This document shows, one piece after another, positions 1-9,868 of a stretch of 24,544 bases of DNA. The translations under genes were made by a program, and so were the position numbers. This DNA comes from Ruminococcaceae bacterium UBA2854 (GTDB lineage: Bacteria; Bacillota; Clostridia; Oscillospirales; Acutalibacteraceae): positions 738-25,281 of the forward strand of contig DEFK01000011.1 of NCBI GenBank assembly GCA_002350765.1, in the 5' to 3' direction. The notes under the pieces are model-generated. The model did not search any database. It had not been told where the DNA came from and saw only the letters and a program-made list of their open reading frames with translations. The number at the start of each line of letters is the position of its first letter. Within the stretch, counting starts at the first letter, position 1.

Positions 1-2138
1 GGCTGTACAACAGGGTTGTCGAAGCTCTGCTTATCAACAGCGACTACCATAGAGTACGCGCCTACATTTACAGTGCCGTTGGAAACCTCGGAAAGCTTTT
101 GTGTACCCGCGGAATTCTCGTTAGCGATAATTACCCAGTTAGAGCCCTCGGCGGAGTTGATAGTATAGCTCTTCTGTGAGTTTGTATTGTTCGCGATTAC
201 GGCGAGTTTTTTCCATTCGCCCTGTGTATTATTAGTCCATACAGCGGCGTATGTATCGGAAGCGTTCTCGCCCGAATAGCATTTATAGCCTGAAATAGAG
301 TTGTTTGTATTATCCCTCAGCGGAGAGAATTTCTCTCTTATCTCTCTCATTCCTTTATAGTAGTTAACTATATCGGCGTTTGTATTCGCGAGGTTCCAGT
401 CAATCATATTCAGAGTAACGGAGCTCTTGTAGCTGTTCTCGTCATTATCCTTAGAGCGTCCCATTTCCTCGCCCGCAAGGGTGAAGGTTATACCCTGAGC
501 CATCTGGAGAATAGCGCCCGCGAGCTTATTCTGCTTAACGAGAGTATCGTTTCTCTGGCGGTAATTTGTAATACTCTGTGAAGCGGCGAGTCTGTCCCAT
601 AAGGTCTGGTTATCGTGGCAGGAAACGTAGGTTACGGTCTGGGACGGCTGGCGCGAAGTCCACTGGTAATTAGTCGGGTTATGGACACCCTTTGTATTAC
701 CCGTTACGCCCTCGTTGATCTCGGGAGCGAAGCTCTTATCGCCCTGAACCCAGCCTTTGCTCTTAACGTCGTTAAATACTCTACCCTTAATAGCGTCGCG
801 GATACCGTCGTTAAAGATACCGATACGCTCGTGTAAGTCGTTGGAATAGAAACGGTCGGCGGGTTTAAAGGTCGTACCCGAGCAGGTTGTATCGGGATAG
901 GTACAGCTTCCGCCTGTCCAGCCCTCGCCCCAGATTGTAAGACGCGGGTCAACCTTATCCATCTCGGCTCTTAAAAGGTTCATAGTTTCTACATCATGAA
1001 CGCCCATAAGGTCGAAGCGGAATCCGTCGATATGGTACTCGTTAACCCAGTACATACAGGACTGGATCATAAAGTTTCTGAACATTCTTCTTTCGGAAGC
1101 GGTTTCGTTACCGCAGCCCGAGCCGTCGGAGAATTTACCGCTGTCGGTCATTCTGTAGTAATAGTTCGGTACACACGCCTGGAAGGATGAGTTAGTATCG
1201 GCTGTGTGGTTATATACAACGTCCATAACAACGGAGATGCCCGCTTTATGGAGAGCCTGGATCATCTGCTTACATTCTTTGATTCTAACGTTACCGTCGT
1301 ATGGGTTAGATGAATAAGCACCCTCGGGAACGTTATAGTTTACGGGATCATAACCCCAGTTAAACTGGTCGTTAGAGCCTGTTTCGTCGATTGAGTTCTT
1401 GCTGAAATCATAGAACGGAGTAATCTGTACGGTAGTAACTCCCAGTTTTTTAAGGTAGTCAATACCTGTAGAAACCTTGCCCGCGCCGTTTAGGGTTGTA
1501 CCTGTTTCGGTAAAGGCGAGATATTTTCCGCGGTTCTTGGAGGAAATGCCCGATTTGCTGTCGTAGGAGAAGTCCTTTACGTGAACTTCCCATACATAGG
1601 AATCAGTGTTCTTGTCGAGAAGCACGTGAGCGTCGGATGCCCAGCCGTCGGGGTCTGTCGAATCAAGGTCGCAGACCATTGAGCGCTGGCCGTTAACGCC
1701 TGTCGCTACGGAATAGATATCCTGGGTTTCCTTAGTCGTAGGGCCGTTGCCTCTTACGTCGTTAGCGGTTACGGTATAAGTATAATATTTATTCTTATAA
1801 TCGCCGTTCAGGGTTTTAGACCATAAGCCGTTGTTTTTCGATAAATCTGTTGTGCTTATTTTGTTACCGCCGTTGCCTTCGCTGTAAATGTTGACCTTTA
1901 CGCTTGTCGCGGTAGGCGCCCACACCTTAAAGGTAGTAGCGGATTTTGTATAAGTCGCGCCTAGGTCTTTGCCGTCGTAACCGTAGTTGTTATCGAGGTT
2001 CTGGGAAGCTCTTGTATAGTTATTGGAAGCTCCCGAGCTCTGCTTCGTGCTATCGACAGCACATACGCTTATAACAGCCGAAACAACAAGCGCGGCTATT
2101 AAAAGCGCCGAAACTGTTTTTCTTAAATAGTTTTTCAT
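1..2138 (-). CDS. pulA: Secreted type I pullulanase (GH13), C-terminus beyond left edge
   Basis: Partial gene; 712 residues are visible. It hydrolyses alpha-1,6 branch linkages of amylopectin/pullulan outside the cell. Residues 1-28 form a signal peptide (MKNYLRKT, a hydrophobic stretch, cleavage after SVCA). A CBM48-like N-terminal beta domain follows (about 45-130, with FKVWAPTA). The catalytic barrel carries the pullulanase signature FNWGYDP (259-265), region I DVVYNH (306-311), region II GFRFDLMGV with nucleophile Asp376, region III IWGEGW with acid/base Glu405, and region IV SCHDNQ with Asp509. A C-terminal beta domain begins after about 610. The visible end gives no dockerin or anchor; either could lie outside. 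An in-frame ATG lies at 2144, but it leaves only 3 nt after AAAGGA, whereas the ATG at 2138 leaves 9, so I chose 2138. It has its own promoter and is separated from rpoC by a terminator. Confidence 0.93.
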   Translation of the reverse strand, partial: MKNYLRKTVSALLIAALVVSAVISVCAVDSTKQSSGASNNYTRASQNLDNNYGYDGKDLGATYTKSATTFKVWAPTATSVKVNIYSEGNGGNKISTTDLSKNNGLWSKTLNGDYKNKYYTYTVTANDVRGNGPTTKETQDIYSVATGVNGQRSMVCDLDSTDPDGWASDAHVLLDKNTDSYVWEVHVKDFSYDSKSGISSKNRGKYLAFTETGTTLNGAGKVSTGIDYLKKLGVTTVQITPFYDFSKNSIDETGSNDQFNWGYDPVNYNVPEGAYSSNPYDGNVRIKECKQMIQALHKAGISVVMDVVYNHTADTNSSFQACVPNYYYRMTDSGKFSDGSGCGNETASERRMFRNFMIQSCMYWVNEYHIDGFRFDLMGVHDVETMNLLRAEMDKVDPRLTIWGEGWTGGSCTYPDTTCSGTTFKPADRFYSNDLHERIGIFNDGIRDAIKGRVFNDVKSKGWVQGDKSFAPEINEGVTGNTKGVHNPTNYQWTSRQPSQTVTYVSCHDNQTLWDRLAASQSITNYRQRNDTLVKQNKLAGAILQMAQGITFTLAGEEMGRSKDNDENSYKSSVTLNMIDWNLANTNADIVNYYKGMREIREKFSPLRDNTNNSISGYKCYSGENASDTYAAVWTNNTQGEWKKLAVIANNTNSQKSYTINSAEGSNWVIIANENSAGTQKLSEVSNGTVNVGAYSMVVAVDKQSFDNPVVQ

Positions 2139-2173
2139 ACACATATTTCCTTTCACGTTAAAACTTCCTTTTT

Positions 2174-2182
2174 ATTGTAACA
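2174..2182 (-). promoter_or_regulatory. Extended -10 promoter of the pullulanase gene
   Basis: On the minus strand the sequence reads TGTTACAAT, a TGn extended -10 followed by TACAAT. No good -35 lies 16-18 nt upstream. The predicted start of transcription near 2167 leaves a leader of about 30 nt. The same nonamer precedes the starch-binding protein gene near 16556. Confidence 0.55.
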
Positions 2183-2286
2183 TACAACGCCTCTAAATAC
2201 TATTGACAATATAATCAAAAATACAAAAATAAATCGCGCTTTGTAGTGCAAGGAGTGGACTATTGGTATTAGAGTAGTTTTACGTC

Positions 2287-2321
2287 AAAAAAACAGCGTT
2301 ATCGGAAAACCGATAACGCTG
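2287..2321 (-). terminator. Rho-independent terminator of the rpoBC operon
   Basis: A perfect 12-bp stem (CAGCGTTATCGG with its complement) and a 4-nt TTTT loop are followed on the minus strand by seven T residues. It starts about 10 nt after the rpoC stop codon and insulates the pullulanase gene. Confidence 0.95.
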
Positions 2322-2330
2322 ATTAATATT

Positions 2331-5300
2331 TTAGATGTCCAAATCGAGCTCCGCGGGCATTTCGGACTGGTTAACGTCAAGTTCAACGTCATTATAACGG
2401 CGCATACCTGTTCCCGCGGGAATAAGCTTACCGATAATAACATTTTCTTTAAGTCCCATAAGGTGGTCAACCTTACCCTTGATAGCCGCGTCGGTGAGAA
2501 CTCGGGTTGTCTCCTGGAACGATGCCGCTGACATAAAGCTGTCTGTTGCGAGCGCCGCCTTGGTGATACCAAGGAGCATCTGTGTCCAGGTTGCCTCTCT
2601 GAGTCCCTCTTCGCCGTTCGCGATACGCTCTTTAATCTTCTCGTTGGCGGTAAGTACGGTAGTCTTATCGTAGGACTGACCCGCGATAAGGTCTGTATCG
2701 CCCGCGTCATCGAGACGAACCTTTTTAAGCATCTGGCGTACGATAACCTCGATATGCTTATCGTTGATATCAACACCCTGCAAACGGTATGTGGACTGAA
2801 CTTCCGAAATAAGGTAGTTCTGAACGGCGTTTGTGCCGAGGATGGCGAGAACGTCGTGCGGATTAACCGCGCCGTCGGTAATCTTATCACCCTTCTGGAC
2901 ATGCTGGCCTTCTTCTACCTTTACTCTGAAGCCGAAAGGAATTAAGTAAGCGCGCTCGTCACCTGTTTCTTTATTGTAGATAACAGCGTGGTTAGCGTTC
3001 TTACGCTCCTCAAATCTTACGTCACCCTCGATTTCGCTTATGATAGCGAGGCTCTTAGGTTTACGCGCCTCGAAGAGTTCCTCAACACGGGGAAGACCCT
3101 GTGTGATATCCTCCGCCGAAGCAACACCGCCCGTATGGAAGGTACGCATTGTAAGCTGTGTACCTGGCTCACCGATTGACTGAGCCGCGATAATACCTAC
3201 AGACTCGCCGACTGTAACGGGGTGGCGGTTCGCGAGGTTGGAGCCGTAGCACTTACGGCATACGCCGTGCTTAGCGCAGCAGCCGAGTACCGAACGGATT
3301 TTAACGCTCTTGGCGCCGCTCTTAATGATTATATTAGCTTCCTCGTCGTTCATCATCGTGTCTTTGCTTACGAGAGTATTTCCGTTCTCGTCGCAGAAGT
3401 CATCAACTAAGTAACGACCGATCAAACGCTCGTGTAAGTCCTCGATAACGTTGCCTTCGCTTACGATATCGAATACCTCTAAGCCTTCCTTGGAACCGCA
3501 GTCCTCCTCGTGGATAATAACTTCCTGGGATACGTCAACAAGACGACGGGTCAAGTAACCCGAGTCAGCGGTACGAAGCGCTGTATCGGCAAGTCCCTTA
3601 CGCGCGCCTCGGGAAGAGATAAAGTACTCTAAGATGTTAAGACCTTCACGATAGTTAGCTCGGATAGGAATTTCGATTGTTTTACCCGATGTATTCGCGA
3701 TAAGTCCGCGCATACCCGCGAGCTGACGAATCTGGCTCATACTTCCTCGAGCTCCCGAGTCAGCCATCATATAAATCGGGTTGTAACGGTCAAGACCTTC
3801 CTGGAGCTTGGAGGTTACGTCGTCGGTAGCCTTTTCCCAAACTTTAAGAACGTCTGTATAACGTTCCTCGTCGGAACGTAAACCCATCATATATTCTTCG
3901 GTGATAGCGTCTACCTTAGCCTCGGCGTCAGCGATAATCTCACCCTTAGCGGGCGGGATAGTAGCGTCGCAAACGGCTACGGTAATAGCACCGATCGTTG
4001 AATACTTATAGCCCTGCGCCTTGATATTATCAAGAACTACAGAGGTAATCTGTGTACCGTGCTTCTCGATACAAGCGTCGATAATCTTTTTAAGTCCGCC
4101 CTTTCCAACTAAGAAGTCAACCTCGAACTTGAACTTGTTCTCTTCGATTGAACGGTCTACAAGACCTAAGTCCTGCGGAATCGGGTTATTGAAGATAATC
4201 TTTCCGACTGTTGTATCAATAAGCGCGGATTTCATCTCGCCGTCAATTTCCATAGTACGGCGAACCTTAATCTTGGAATGAAGCTTAACAACACCTGTCT
4301 GGTAAGCCATCATAGCTTCGTCAACATCACGGAATACCTTGCCCTCTCCGGGTTCTCCGTCCTTATCAAGTGTAAGGTAATAGGAACCTAGGATCATATC
4401 CTGGGTAGGTACTGTTACAGGCTGGCCGTCGGAGGGTTTAAGCAGGTTGCCGGCGGCGAGCATAAGGAATCTCGCCTCAGCCTGAGCCTCCGCGGAAAGC
4501 GGTACGTGAACAGCCATCTGGTCGCCGTCGAAGTCGGCGTTATACGCGGTACAGGAGAGCGGATGAAGCTTAATAGCTCTACCCTCTACGAGTACGGGCT
4601 CGAACGCCTGGATACCGAGACGGTGGAGTGTAGGCGCACGGTTGAGGAGTACGGGATGGCCCTTGATTACTACCTCGAGAGCGTCCCAAACCTCGGGCTT
4701 AGCGCGTTCTACAGCCTTACGCGCGGCTTTAATATTTATAACCTCTTTGGTTTCAACGAGGCGTTTCATAACGAAAGGTTTAAACAGCTCTAACGCCATT
4801 TCCTTAGGAAGACCGCACTGGTACATCTTAAGCTCAGGACCTACTACGATAACGGAACGGCCTGAATAGTCAACACGTTTACCGAGAAGATTCTGACGGA
4901 AACGTCCCTGCTTACCCTTTAGCATATCGGAAAGCGATTTAAGCGCGCGTCCGTTAGGTCCTGTTACGGGACGACCGCGTCTGCCGTTATCTATAAGCGC
5001 GTCTACAGCCTCCTGGAGCATACGCTTCTCGTTACGGATAATAATATCGGGAGCGTTAAGCTCGATAAGCTTAGCGAGACGGTTGTTACGGTTAATTACA
5101 CGACGGTAAAGGTCGTTCAAGTCGGAAGTCGCGAAACGTCCGCCGTCGAGCTGTACCATAGGTCTGATATCGGGCGGAATTACGGGAACCTCGGTAAGAA
5201 TCATCCACTCGGGACGGTTGCCCGAATTTCTAAAGCTCTCGATTACGTCGAGCTTTTTAATAAGTCTGCCCTGTTTCTGGCCTGTAGCGGATTCGAGCTC

Positions 5301-5879
5301 GGCTCTTACAGTTTCAGCCTGCTCGTCGAGGTCGATTTCTTTAAGGAGCTCGAGGATGGTTTCAGCGCCCATTCCCGCCTTAAAGTCGTCCTCATACTTC
5401 TCGCGCATATCCATATACTCGGACTCGTTGAGGCACTGGAGCTTTTCAAGCTCGCGGCAGTCGCCCGGGTCGGTTACGATATAGCTCTGGAAATAGAGCA
5501 CGCGCTCGAGATTTCTCGGGGAAATATCGAGTATAAGCGCGATTCTAGAGGGAGTACCCTTGAAGTACCAAATATGCGATACGGGAGCCGCGAGGTGGAT
5601 ATGTCCCATACGCTCGCGTCTTACCTTGGCGCGGGTTACTTCAACGCCGCAGCGGTCGCAGACCTTGCCTTTATATCTGATTCTTTTGTACTTTCCGCAG
5701 TGACATTCCCAGTCCTTTGTAGGTCCGAAAATACGCTCGCAGAATAAGCCGTCGCGCTCGGGCTTTAATGTACGGTAGTTAATAGTCTCGGGCTTTTTAA
5801 CCTCGCCGTAAGACCACGATAAAATCTGCTCCGGAGAAGCAAGATTAATTTTTATTGAATCAAAAACATTGTTTTCCAT
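2331..5879 (-). CDS. rpoC: DNA-directed RNA polymerase subunit beta'
   Basis: Beta' subunit of RNA polymerase, 1182 residues, close to the usual Firmicutes length. The N-terminal zinc ribbon is visible as Cys59, Cys61, Cys74 and Cys77. The catalytic magnesium loop NADFDGD is at 447-453 (Asp449, 451, 453). The bridge-helix segment runs from about 708 (SGARGS, QLAGMRGL), the trigger loop lies around 911-935 (MRTFHTGG, then QGLPRVEELFEARKP), and the second zinc site uses Cys794, Cys867 or 868, Cys874 and Cys877. It starts 18 nt after the rpoB stop with an AAGGAGG ribosome binding site, so the two genes form one transcription unit, ended by the strong hairpin just downstream. No insertions or frameshifts were seen. 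Confidence 0.99.
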   Translation of the reverse strand: MENNVFDSIKINLASPEQILSWSYGEVKKPETINYRTLKPERDGLFCERIFGPTKDWECHCGKYKRIRYKGKVCDRCGVEVTRAKVRRERMGHIHLAAPVSHIWYFKGTPSRIALILDISPRNLERVLYFQSYIVTDPGDCRELEKLQCLNESEYMDMREKYEDDFKAGMGAETILELLKEIDLDEQAETVRAELESATGQKQGRLIKKLDVIESFRNSGNRPEWMILTEVPVIPPDIRPMVQLDGGRFATSDLNDLYRRVINRNNRLAKLIELNAPDIIIRNEKRMLQEAVDALIDNGRRGRPVTGPNGRALKSLSDMLKGKQGRFRQNLLGKRVDYSGRSVIVVGPELKMYQCGLPKEMALELFKPFVMKRLVETKEVINIKAARKAVERAKPEVWDALEVVIKGHPVLLNRAPTLHRLGIQAFEPVLVEGRAIKLHPLSCTAYNADFDGDQMAVHVPLSAEAQAEARFLMLAAGNLLKPSDGQPVTVPTQDMILGSYYLTLDKDGEPGEGKVFRDVDEAMMAYQTGVVKLHSKIKVRRTMEIDGEMKSALIDTTVGKIIFNNPIPQDLGLVDRSIEENKFKFEVDFLVGKGGLKKIIDACIEKHGTQITSVVLDNIKAQGYKYSTIGAITVAVCDATIPPAKGEIIADAEAKVDAITEEYMMGLRSDEERYTDVLKVWEKATDDVTSKLQEGLDRYNPIYMMADSGARGSMSQIRQLAGMRGLIANTSGKTIEIPIRANYREGLNILEYFISSRGARKGLADTALRTADSGYLTRRLVDVSQEVIIHEEDCGSKEGLEVFDIVSEGNVIEDLHERLIGRYLVDDFCDENGNTLVSKDTMMNDEEANIIIKSGAKSVKIRSVLGCCAKHGVCRKCYGSNLANRHPVTVGESVGIIAAQSIGEPGTQLTMRTFHTGGVASAEDITQGLPRVEELFEARKPKSLAIISEIEGDVRFEERKNANHAVIYNKETGDERAYLIPFGFRVKVEEGQHVQKGDKITDGAVNPHDVLAILGTNAVQNYLISEVQSTYRLQGVDINDKHIEVIVRQMLKKVRLDDAGDTDLIAGQSYDKTTVLTANEKIKERIANGEEGLREATWTQMLLGITKAALATDSFMSAASFQETTRVLTDAAIKGKVDHLMGLKENVIIGKLIPAGTGMRRYNDVELDVNQSEMPAELDLDI

Positions 5880-5897
5880 AATAATTGCTCCTCCTTA

Positions 5898-8800
5898 TTA
5901 ATATTCTTCATTCTCGCCGTCGAAATCATTATAATCGTCGGCTTCTTCAACCATTGACTGGTCGTCAAACATATTGTCTTCGGTATCGCTGTCCTCATCA
6001 AGAGTGAAGCTCTCCATTGAGTTCGAGGTCATAACATTCTTTTCCTCGAAGTTTGCGTCCTCTACGGGAAGGTCGTCGTCCTCCTCGAAGTGCTGTTTAA
6101 GGTCGATTTCCTCGCCGTCGCGGTTCATAACGCGGACGTCGAGCGAGAGCGACTGGAGTTCCTTAATAAGAACCTTAAACGACTCGGGGATACCCGGAGC
6201 GGGTATATTCTGTCCCTTAACGATAGCCTCGTAAGTCTTAACACGTCCTACAACGTCATCCGACTTAACCGTAAGGATTTCCATAAGAGTATAAGCCGCG
6301 CCGTAAGCCTCAAGCGCCCATACTTCCATCTCACCGAAACGCTGTCCGCCGAACTGAGCCTTACCGCCGAGCGGCTGCTGAGTAACGAGGGAGTACGGTC
6401 CCGTTGAACGGGCGTGGATTTTATCGTCAACGAGGTGATGTAGTTTAAGATAATACATATAACCAACGGTTACGGGGTTATCGAAGTATTCGCCCGTACG
6501 GCCGTCTTTAAGTAAAGTCTTACCCTCGAGAGAGATACCGTTCTGGCGAACACATTCGCCGAAGTCGATACCCGTTACCTCTGATCTCGGTTTATAATCG
6601 TCTTTCTCGCGCATCATCTTGAACGCCTCGAAGATATCGGACTCGTGAGCGCCGTCGAATACAGGCGTCTTAATCTTCCAGCCGAGAGCCTTAGCGGCAT
6701 ATCCGAGGTGAACCTCGAGAACCTGACCGATGTTCATACGGGAAGGTACGCCGAGGGGGTTAAGCACGATATCAAGCGGAGTACCGTCGGGTAAGAACGG
6801 CATATCCTCAACAGGTAAAATTCGGGATACAACACCCTTGTTACCGTGACGGCCCGCCATTTTATCGCCGACAGAAATCTTACGCTTCTGAGCGAGGTAA
6901 ACTCTTACAACCTTGTTTACACCTGGCTGGAGCTCGTTTCTCGAATCCTCGCGTGTAAATACTTTAATATCAACTACAATTCCGTTTTCGCCGTGGGGAA
7001 CTCTAAGTGAGGTATCTCTTACCTCTCTAGCCTTCTCGCCGAAGATAGCGCGAAGAAGTCTTTCCTCGGCCGTAAGCTCGGTTTCACCCTTGGGAGTAAC
7101 CTTACCTACAAGAATATCGCCCGCGTTAACCTCCGCGCCGATATGGATAATACCGTTCTCGTCGAGGTCTTTAAGCATATCGTCGCCGACATTCGGAATA
7201 TCACGTGTGATTTCCTCGGGTCCGAGCTTAGTATCTCTGGCTTCGGTATTGTACTCGTTAATATGGATAGATGTATATACATCTTCTCTAACTATCTTTT
7301 CGCTGATAAGTACCGCGTCCTCGTAGTTATAACCTTCCCAGGTCATAAATCCGATAAGCGCGTTCTTACCGAGAGCGATTTCACCGTTCTTGGTAGCGGG
7401 ACCGTCTACGAGCACATCGCCCTTCTTAACACGGTCGCCCTTGTCAACAACGGGAATCTGGTTAATACATGTTCCCTGGTTACTTCTCAGGAACTTAATT
7501 ACCTGGTAATCCTTAATCTCGCCGTCATCATAAAGCACTCTTACGTTGTTGGCGTCAACGCTCGAAACAACGCCGTCGCCCTCGGCGAGCACACATACGC
7601 CTGAGTCGGTACCCGCTCTGTATTCCATACCTGTTCCGACAATCGGAGACTGGGTAATCATAAGCGGTACAGCCTGACGCTGCATGTTCGAACCCATCAG
7701 CGCTCGGTTCGCGTCATCGTTCTCGAGGAACGGGATCATCGAAGTCGCCGCGGATACAACCATTCTCGGGCTTACGTCCATATAGTCGAAGCGGTCGGGA
7801 GTATACTCAACGAAGTTATCTCTTTCTCTTCCGACAACTCTCTTATTCATAAAGCGGCCGTTCTCGTCGAGCGGTTCGTTAGCCTGCGCTACGGCGAAAT
7901 CGTCCTCCTGGTCGGCTGTCATATATACAACCTCGTCAGTAACAACGCCGTTTTCCTTATCAATCTTTCTGAACGGCGCCTCAACAAATCCGTACTCGTT
8001 AATCTTAGCAAAGGTAGCGAGATAGGAGATAAGTCCGATATTAGGACCTTCAGGAGTCTCGATAGGACACATACGTCCGTAGTGGGTATAGTGTACGTCT
8101 CGAACCTCGAAGCCCGCGCGGTCACGTGAAAGTCCGCCGGGGCCTAACGCCGAAAGTCTTCTCTTATGAGTAAGCTCGGCGAGAGGGTTGTTCTGATCCA
8201 TAAACTGCGACAACGGAGATGAGCCGAAGAACTCTCTAATAGCCGCGGTTACAGGTCTTATATTAATAAGTGTATTCGGAGTCATAGTTTCGGCGTCCTG
8301 ATTCTGGAGAGTCATTCTCTCGTGGATAACTCTGTCAAGACGGCTGAAACCGATTCTGAACTGGTTCTGTAAAAGCTCGCCTACACAACGGATACGACGG
8401 TTACCGAGGTGGTCGATATCGTCCGTATTACCTACGCCCTCGGCGAGGCAGTTCATATAGTTAATAGAAGCGAATATATCGTCAACCGTAATATTATTGG
8501 GGATAAGCTCCGATTTTCTCTCGCGGAGCATTTCTTGAAGCTGGTCTTCATTCTCAGCGCTGTCGAGGATTTCACAGAGTACGTCGAATACAACGTGCTC
8601 GTTAATACCGCATTCCTCTCTCGCGTCAAAGTCAACGTAAGAGTTGATATCAACCATACCGTTGGAGATAACCTTAACGATCTTATTATCTCTCTCGGGT
8701 ACGCGTACATATACAACCTTAACGCCCGCGTTCTCCATTTTAGTAGCGAGCGCGCGGTCTACGGTATCATCTCTCTGAGCGATAACCTCGCCTGTTCTCG

Positions 8801-9695
8801 GGTCGGCTACGGGCTCGGCTAAAATTCTGCCTGAAAGACGGTTAATCAGTCCGAGCTTCTTGTTATACTTATAACGTCCGACTCTCGACATATCGTAGCG
8901 GCGGGGATCGAAGAAAAGATTATGGATATGGAGCTGGGCGCTTTCGAGGATAGAGGGCTCCGAAGGTCTTAACTTTCTGTAGACCTCGAGCATACCTTCC
9001 TCAACGCTCTTTGTGGTATCCTTTTCGATAGTAGCCTTAATACGCGCGTCGTCGCCGAAGTATTCGAGAATCTCAGCGTCGCTGCCTAAGCCTAAAGCGC
9101 GGATAAAGGTAGTAATCGGAACCTTTCGGTTTTTATCAATATGAACGTAGAAAATGTCGTTAACGTCATTTTCGTACTCAAGCCACGCGCCTCGGTTAGG
9201 GATAACCGTTGACGAGAACAGCTCTTTACCCGTTTTATCGTGTTCCATTTTATAGTAAACACCGGGGGAACGTACAAGCTGAGATACAATAACACGCTCG
9301 GCGCCGTTAATTACAAACGTACCGCTGTCTGTCATAAGCGGTAAATCGCCCATAAACACGTTGTTTTCTTTAATCTCGCCTGTTTCCTTGTTGAGCAGTC
9401 TGGCTCTTACGCGAAGCGGAGCGGAATATGTAGCGTCACGCTCCTTACATTCGATTACGCTGTAGTTGGGGTTATCAATATCAACCTCATAATCGAGAAA
9501 ATCAAGCACAAAATTACCTGTATAATCGGTTATTCCCGAAACGTCGCGGAATACTTCCGTAAGACCTTCCTTTAAAAACCAATTATAGGATTTAGTCTGA
9601 ACCTCGATAAGGTTAGGCATATCGATAACTTCATCGATTTTTGCGAAACTCATACGCTCGGTTTTACCTATCTGTACGGGTTTTACATTAATCAT
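5898..9695 (-). CDS. rpoB: DNA-directed RNA polymerase subunit beta
   Basis: Beta subunit of RNA polymerase, 1265 residues. The rifampicin region is at 491-520 (GSSPLSQFMDQNNP, then THKRRLSALGPGG). It has the usual sensitive residues Asp500, His510 and Ser515 (E. coli 516, 526, 531), so rifampicin sensitivity is predicted. The C-terminal core motifs GHQ-type switch and QPLGGKAQFGGQRFGEME are intact. The protein is longer than the B. subtilis enzyme (about 1193) mainly because of an acidic tail: 27 of the last 67 residues are Asp or Glu. The start follows GGAG at a spacing of 11 nt. The gene is preceded not by rplL but by a leader of about 165 nt with its own promoters, and a spoVAC gene lies beyond. 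Confidence 0.99.
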   Translation of the reverse strand: MINVKPVQIGKTERMSFAKIDEVIDMPNLIEVQTKSYNWFLKEGLTEVFRDVSGITDYTGNFVLDFLDYEVDIDNPNYSVIECKERDATYSAPLRVRARLLNKETGEIKENNVFMGDLPLMTDSGTFVINGAERVIVSQLVRSPGVYYKMEHDKTGKELFSSTVIPNRGAWLEYENDVNDIFYVHIDKNRKVPITTFIRALGLGSDAEILEYFGDDARIKATIEKDTTKSVEEGMLEVYRKLRPSEPSILESAQLHIHNLFFDPRRYDMSRVGRYKYNKKLGLINRLSGRILAEPVADPRTGEVIAQRDDTVDRALATKMENAGVKVVYVRVPERDNKIVKVISNGMVDINSYVDFDAREECGINEHVVFDVLCEILDSAENEDQLQEMLRERKSELIPNNITVDDIFASINYMNCLAEGVGNTDDIDHLGNRRIRCVGELLQNQFRIGFSRLDRVIHERMTLQNQDAETMTPNTLINIRPVTAAIREFFGSSPLSQFMDQNNPLAELTHKRRLSALGPGGLSRDRAGFEVRDVHYTHYGRMCPIETPEGPNIGLISYLATFAKINEYGFVEAPFRKIDKENGVVTDEVVYMTADQEDDFAVAQANEPLDENGRFMNKRVVGRERDNFVEYTPDRFDYMDVSPRMVVSAATSMIPFLENDDANRALMGSNMQRQAVPLMITQSPIVGTGMEYRAGTDSGVCVLAEGDGVVSSVDANNVRVLYDDGEIKDYQVIKFLRSNQGTCINQIPVVDKGDRVKKGDVLVDGPATKNGEIALGKNALIGFMTWEGYNYEDAVLISEKIVREDVYTSIHINEYNTEARDTKLGPEEITRDIPNVGDDMLKDLDENGIIHIGAEVNAGDILVGKVTPKGETELTAEERLLRAIFGEKAREVRDTSLRVPHGENGIVVDIKVFTREDSRNELQPGVNKVVRVYLAQKRKISVGDKMAGRHGNKGVVSRILPVEDMPFLPDGTPLDIVLNPLGVPSRMNIGQVLEVHLGYAAKALGWKIKTPVFDGAHESDIFEAFKMMREKDDYKPRSEVTGIDFGECVRQNGISLEGKTLLKDGRTGEYFDNPVTVGYMYYLKLHHLVDDKIHARSTGPYSLVTQQPLGGKAQFGGQRFGEMEVWALEAYGAAYTLMEILTVKSDDVVGRVKTYEAIVKGQNIPAPGIPESFKVLIKELQSLSLDVRVMNRDGEEIDLKQHFEEDDDLPVEDANFEEKNVMTSNSMESFTLDEDSDTEDNMFDDQSMVEEADDYNDFDGENEEY

Positions 9696-9868
9696 AGGCG
9701 TATCAACTCCTTTTAAAATTACGGTTTTTTACATTTCTTTTTCCGATAATAAAAACCTCGCGGTTTTTTAGAAATTTGCTCTTGACAAATAAAAAATACT
9801 GTGGTAATATTTCATATTTATTTTTAAGCTCATTTTCTAAAAAGTCGGAAAAATTCCCATTATCGATT
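9696..9868 (-). other. rpoB 5' leader region with small hairpin
   Basis: This is part of the roughly 350-base stretch (9696-10044) without a credible gene. On the minus strand it is the rpoBC mRNA leader. It holds an AT-rich hairpin at 9751-9768 (AAAAACC, loop of four, GGTTTTT) that could form in either strand, and the sequence AAAAAACCG occurs twice. No leader peptide with a ribosome binding site was seen. A hairpin with AACGC/GCGTT arms lies at 9950-9965, between spoVAC and the promoters, without a T-tract. Confidence 0.5.
9782..9810 (+). promoter_or_regulatory. Strong plus-strand promoter facing the rpoBC promoter
   Basis: TTGACA, a 17-nt spacer and TAATAT, with TG one base upstream of the -10 (TGGTAATAT). 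Transcription would begin near 9817 and run rightwards, antisense to the start of the rpoBC leader and across its promoters. The only plus-strand reading frame downstream (9776-9967) has no ribosome binding site. No terminator for this transcript is obvious before spoVAC. Confidence 0.55.

Noticed and set aside
1..2138. Glycogen debranching enzyme or alpha-amylase instead of pullulanase
   Set aside because: The FNWGYDP signature before region I together with the CBM48-like N-terminal domain is specific to type I pullulanases.
2285..2902. 205-residue minus-strand reading frame
   Set aside because: It lies in another frame inside rpoC and shows no family features; it is a shadow of the real gene.
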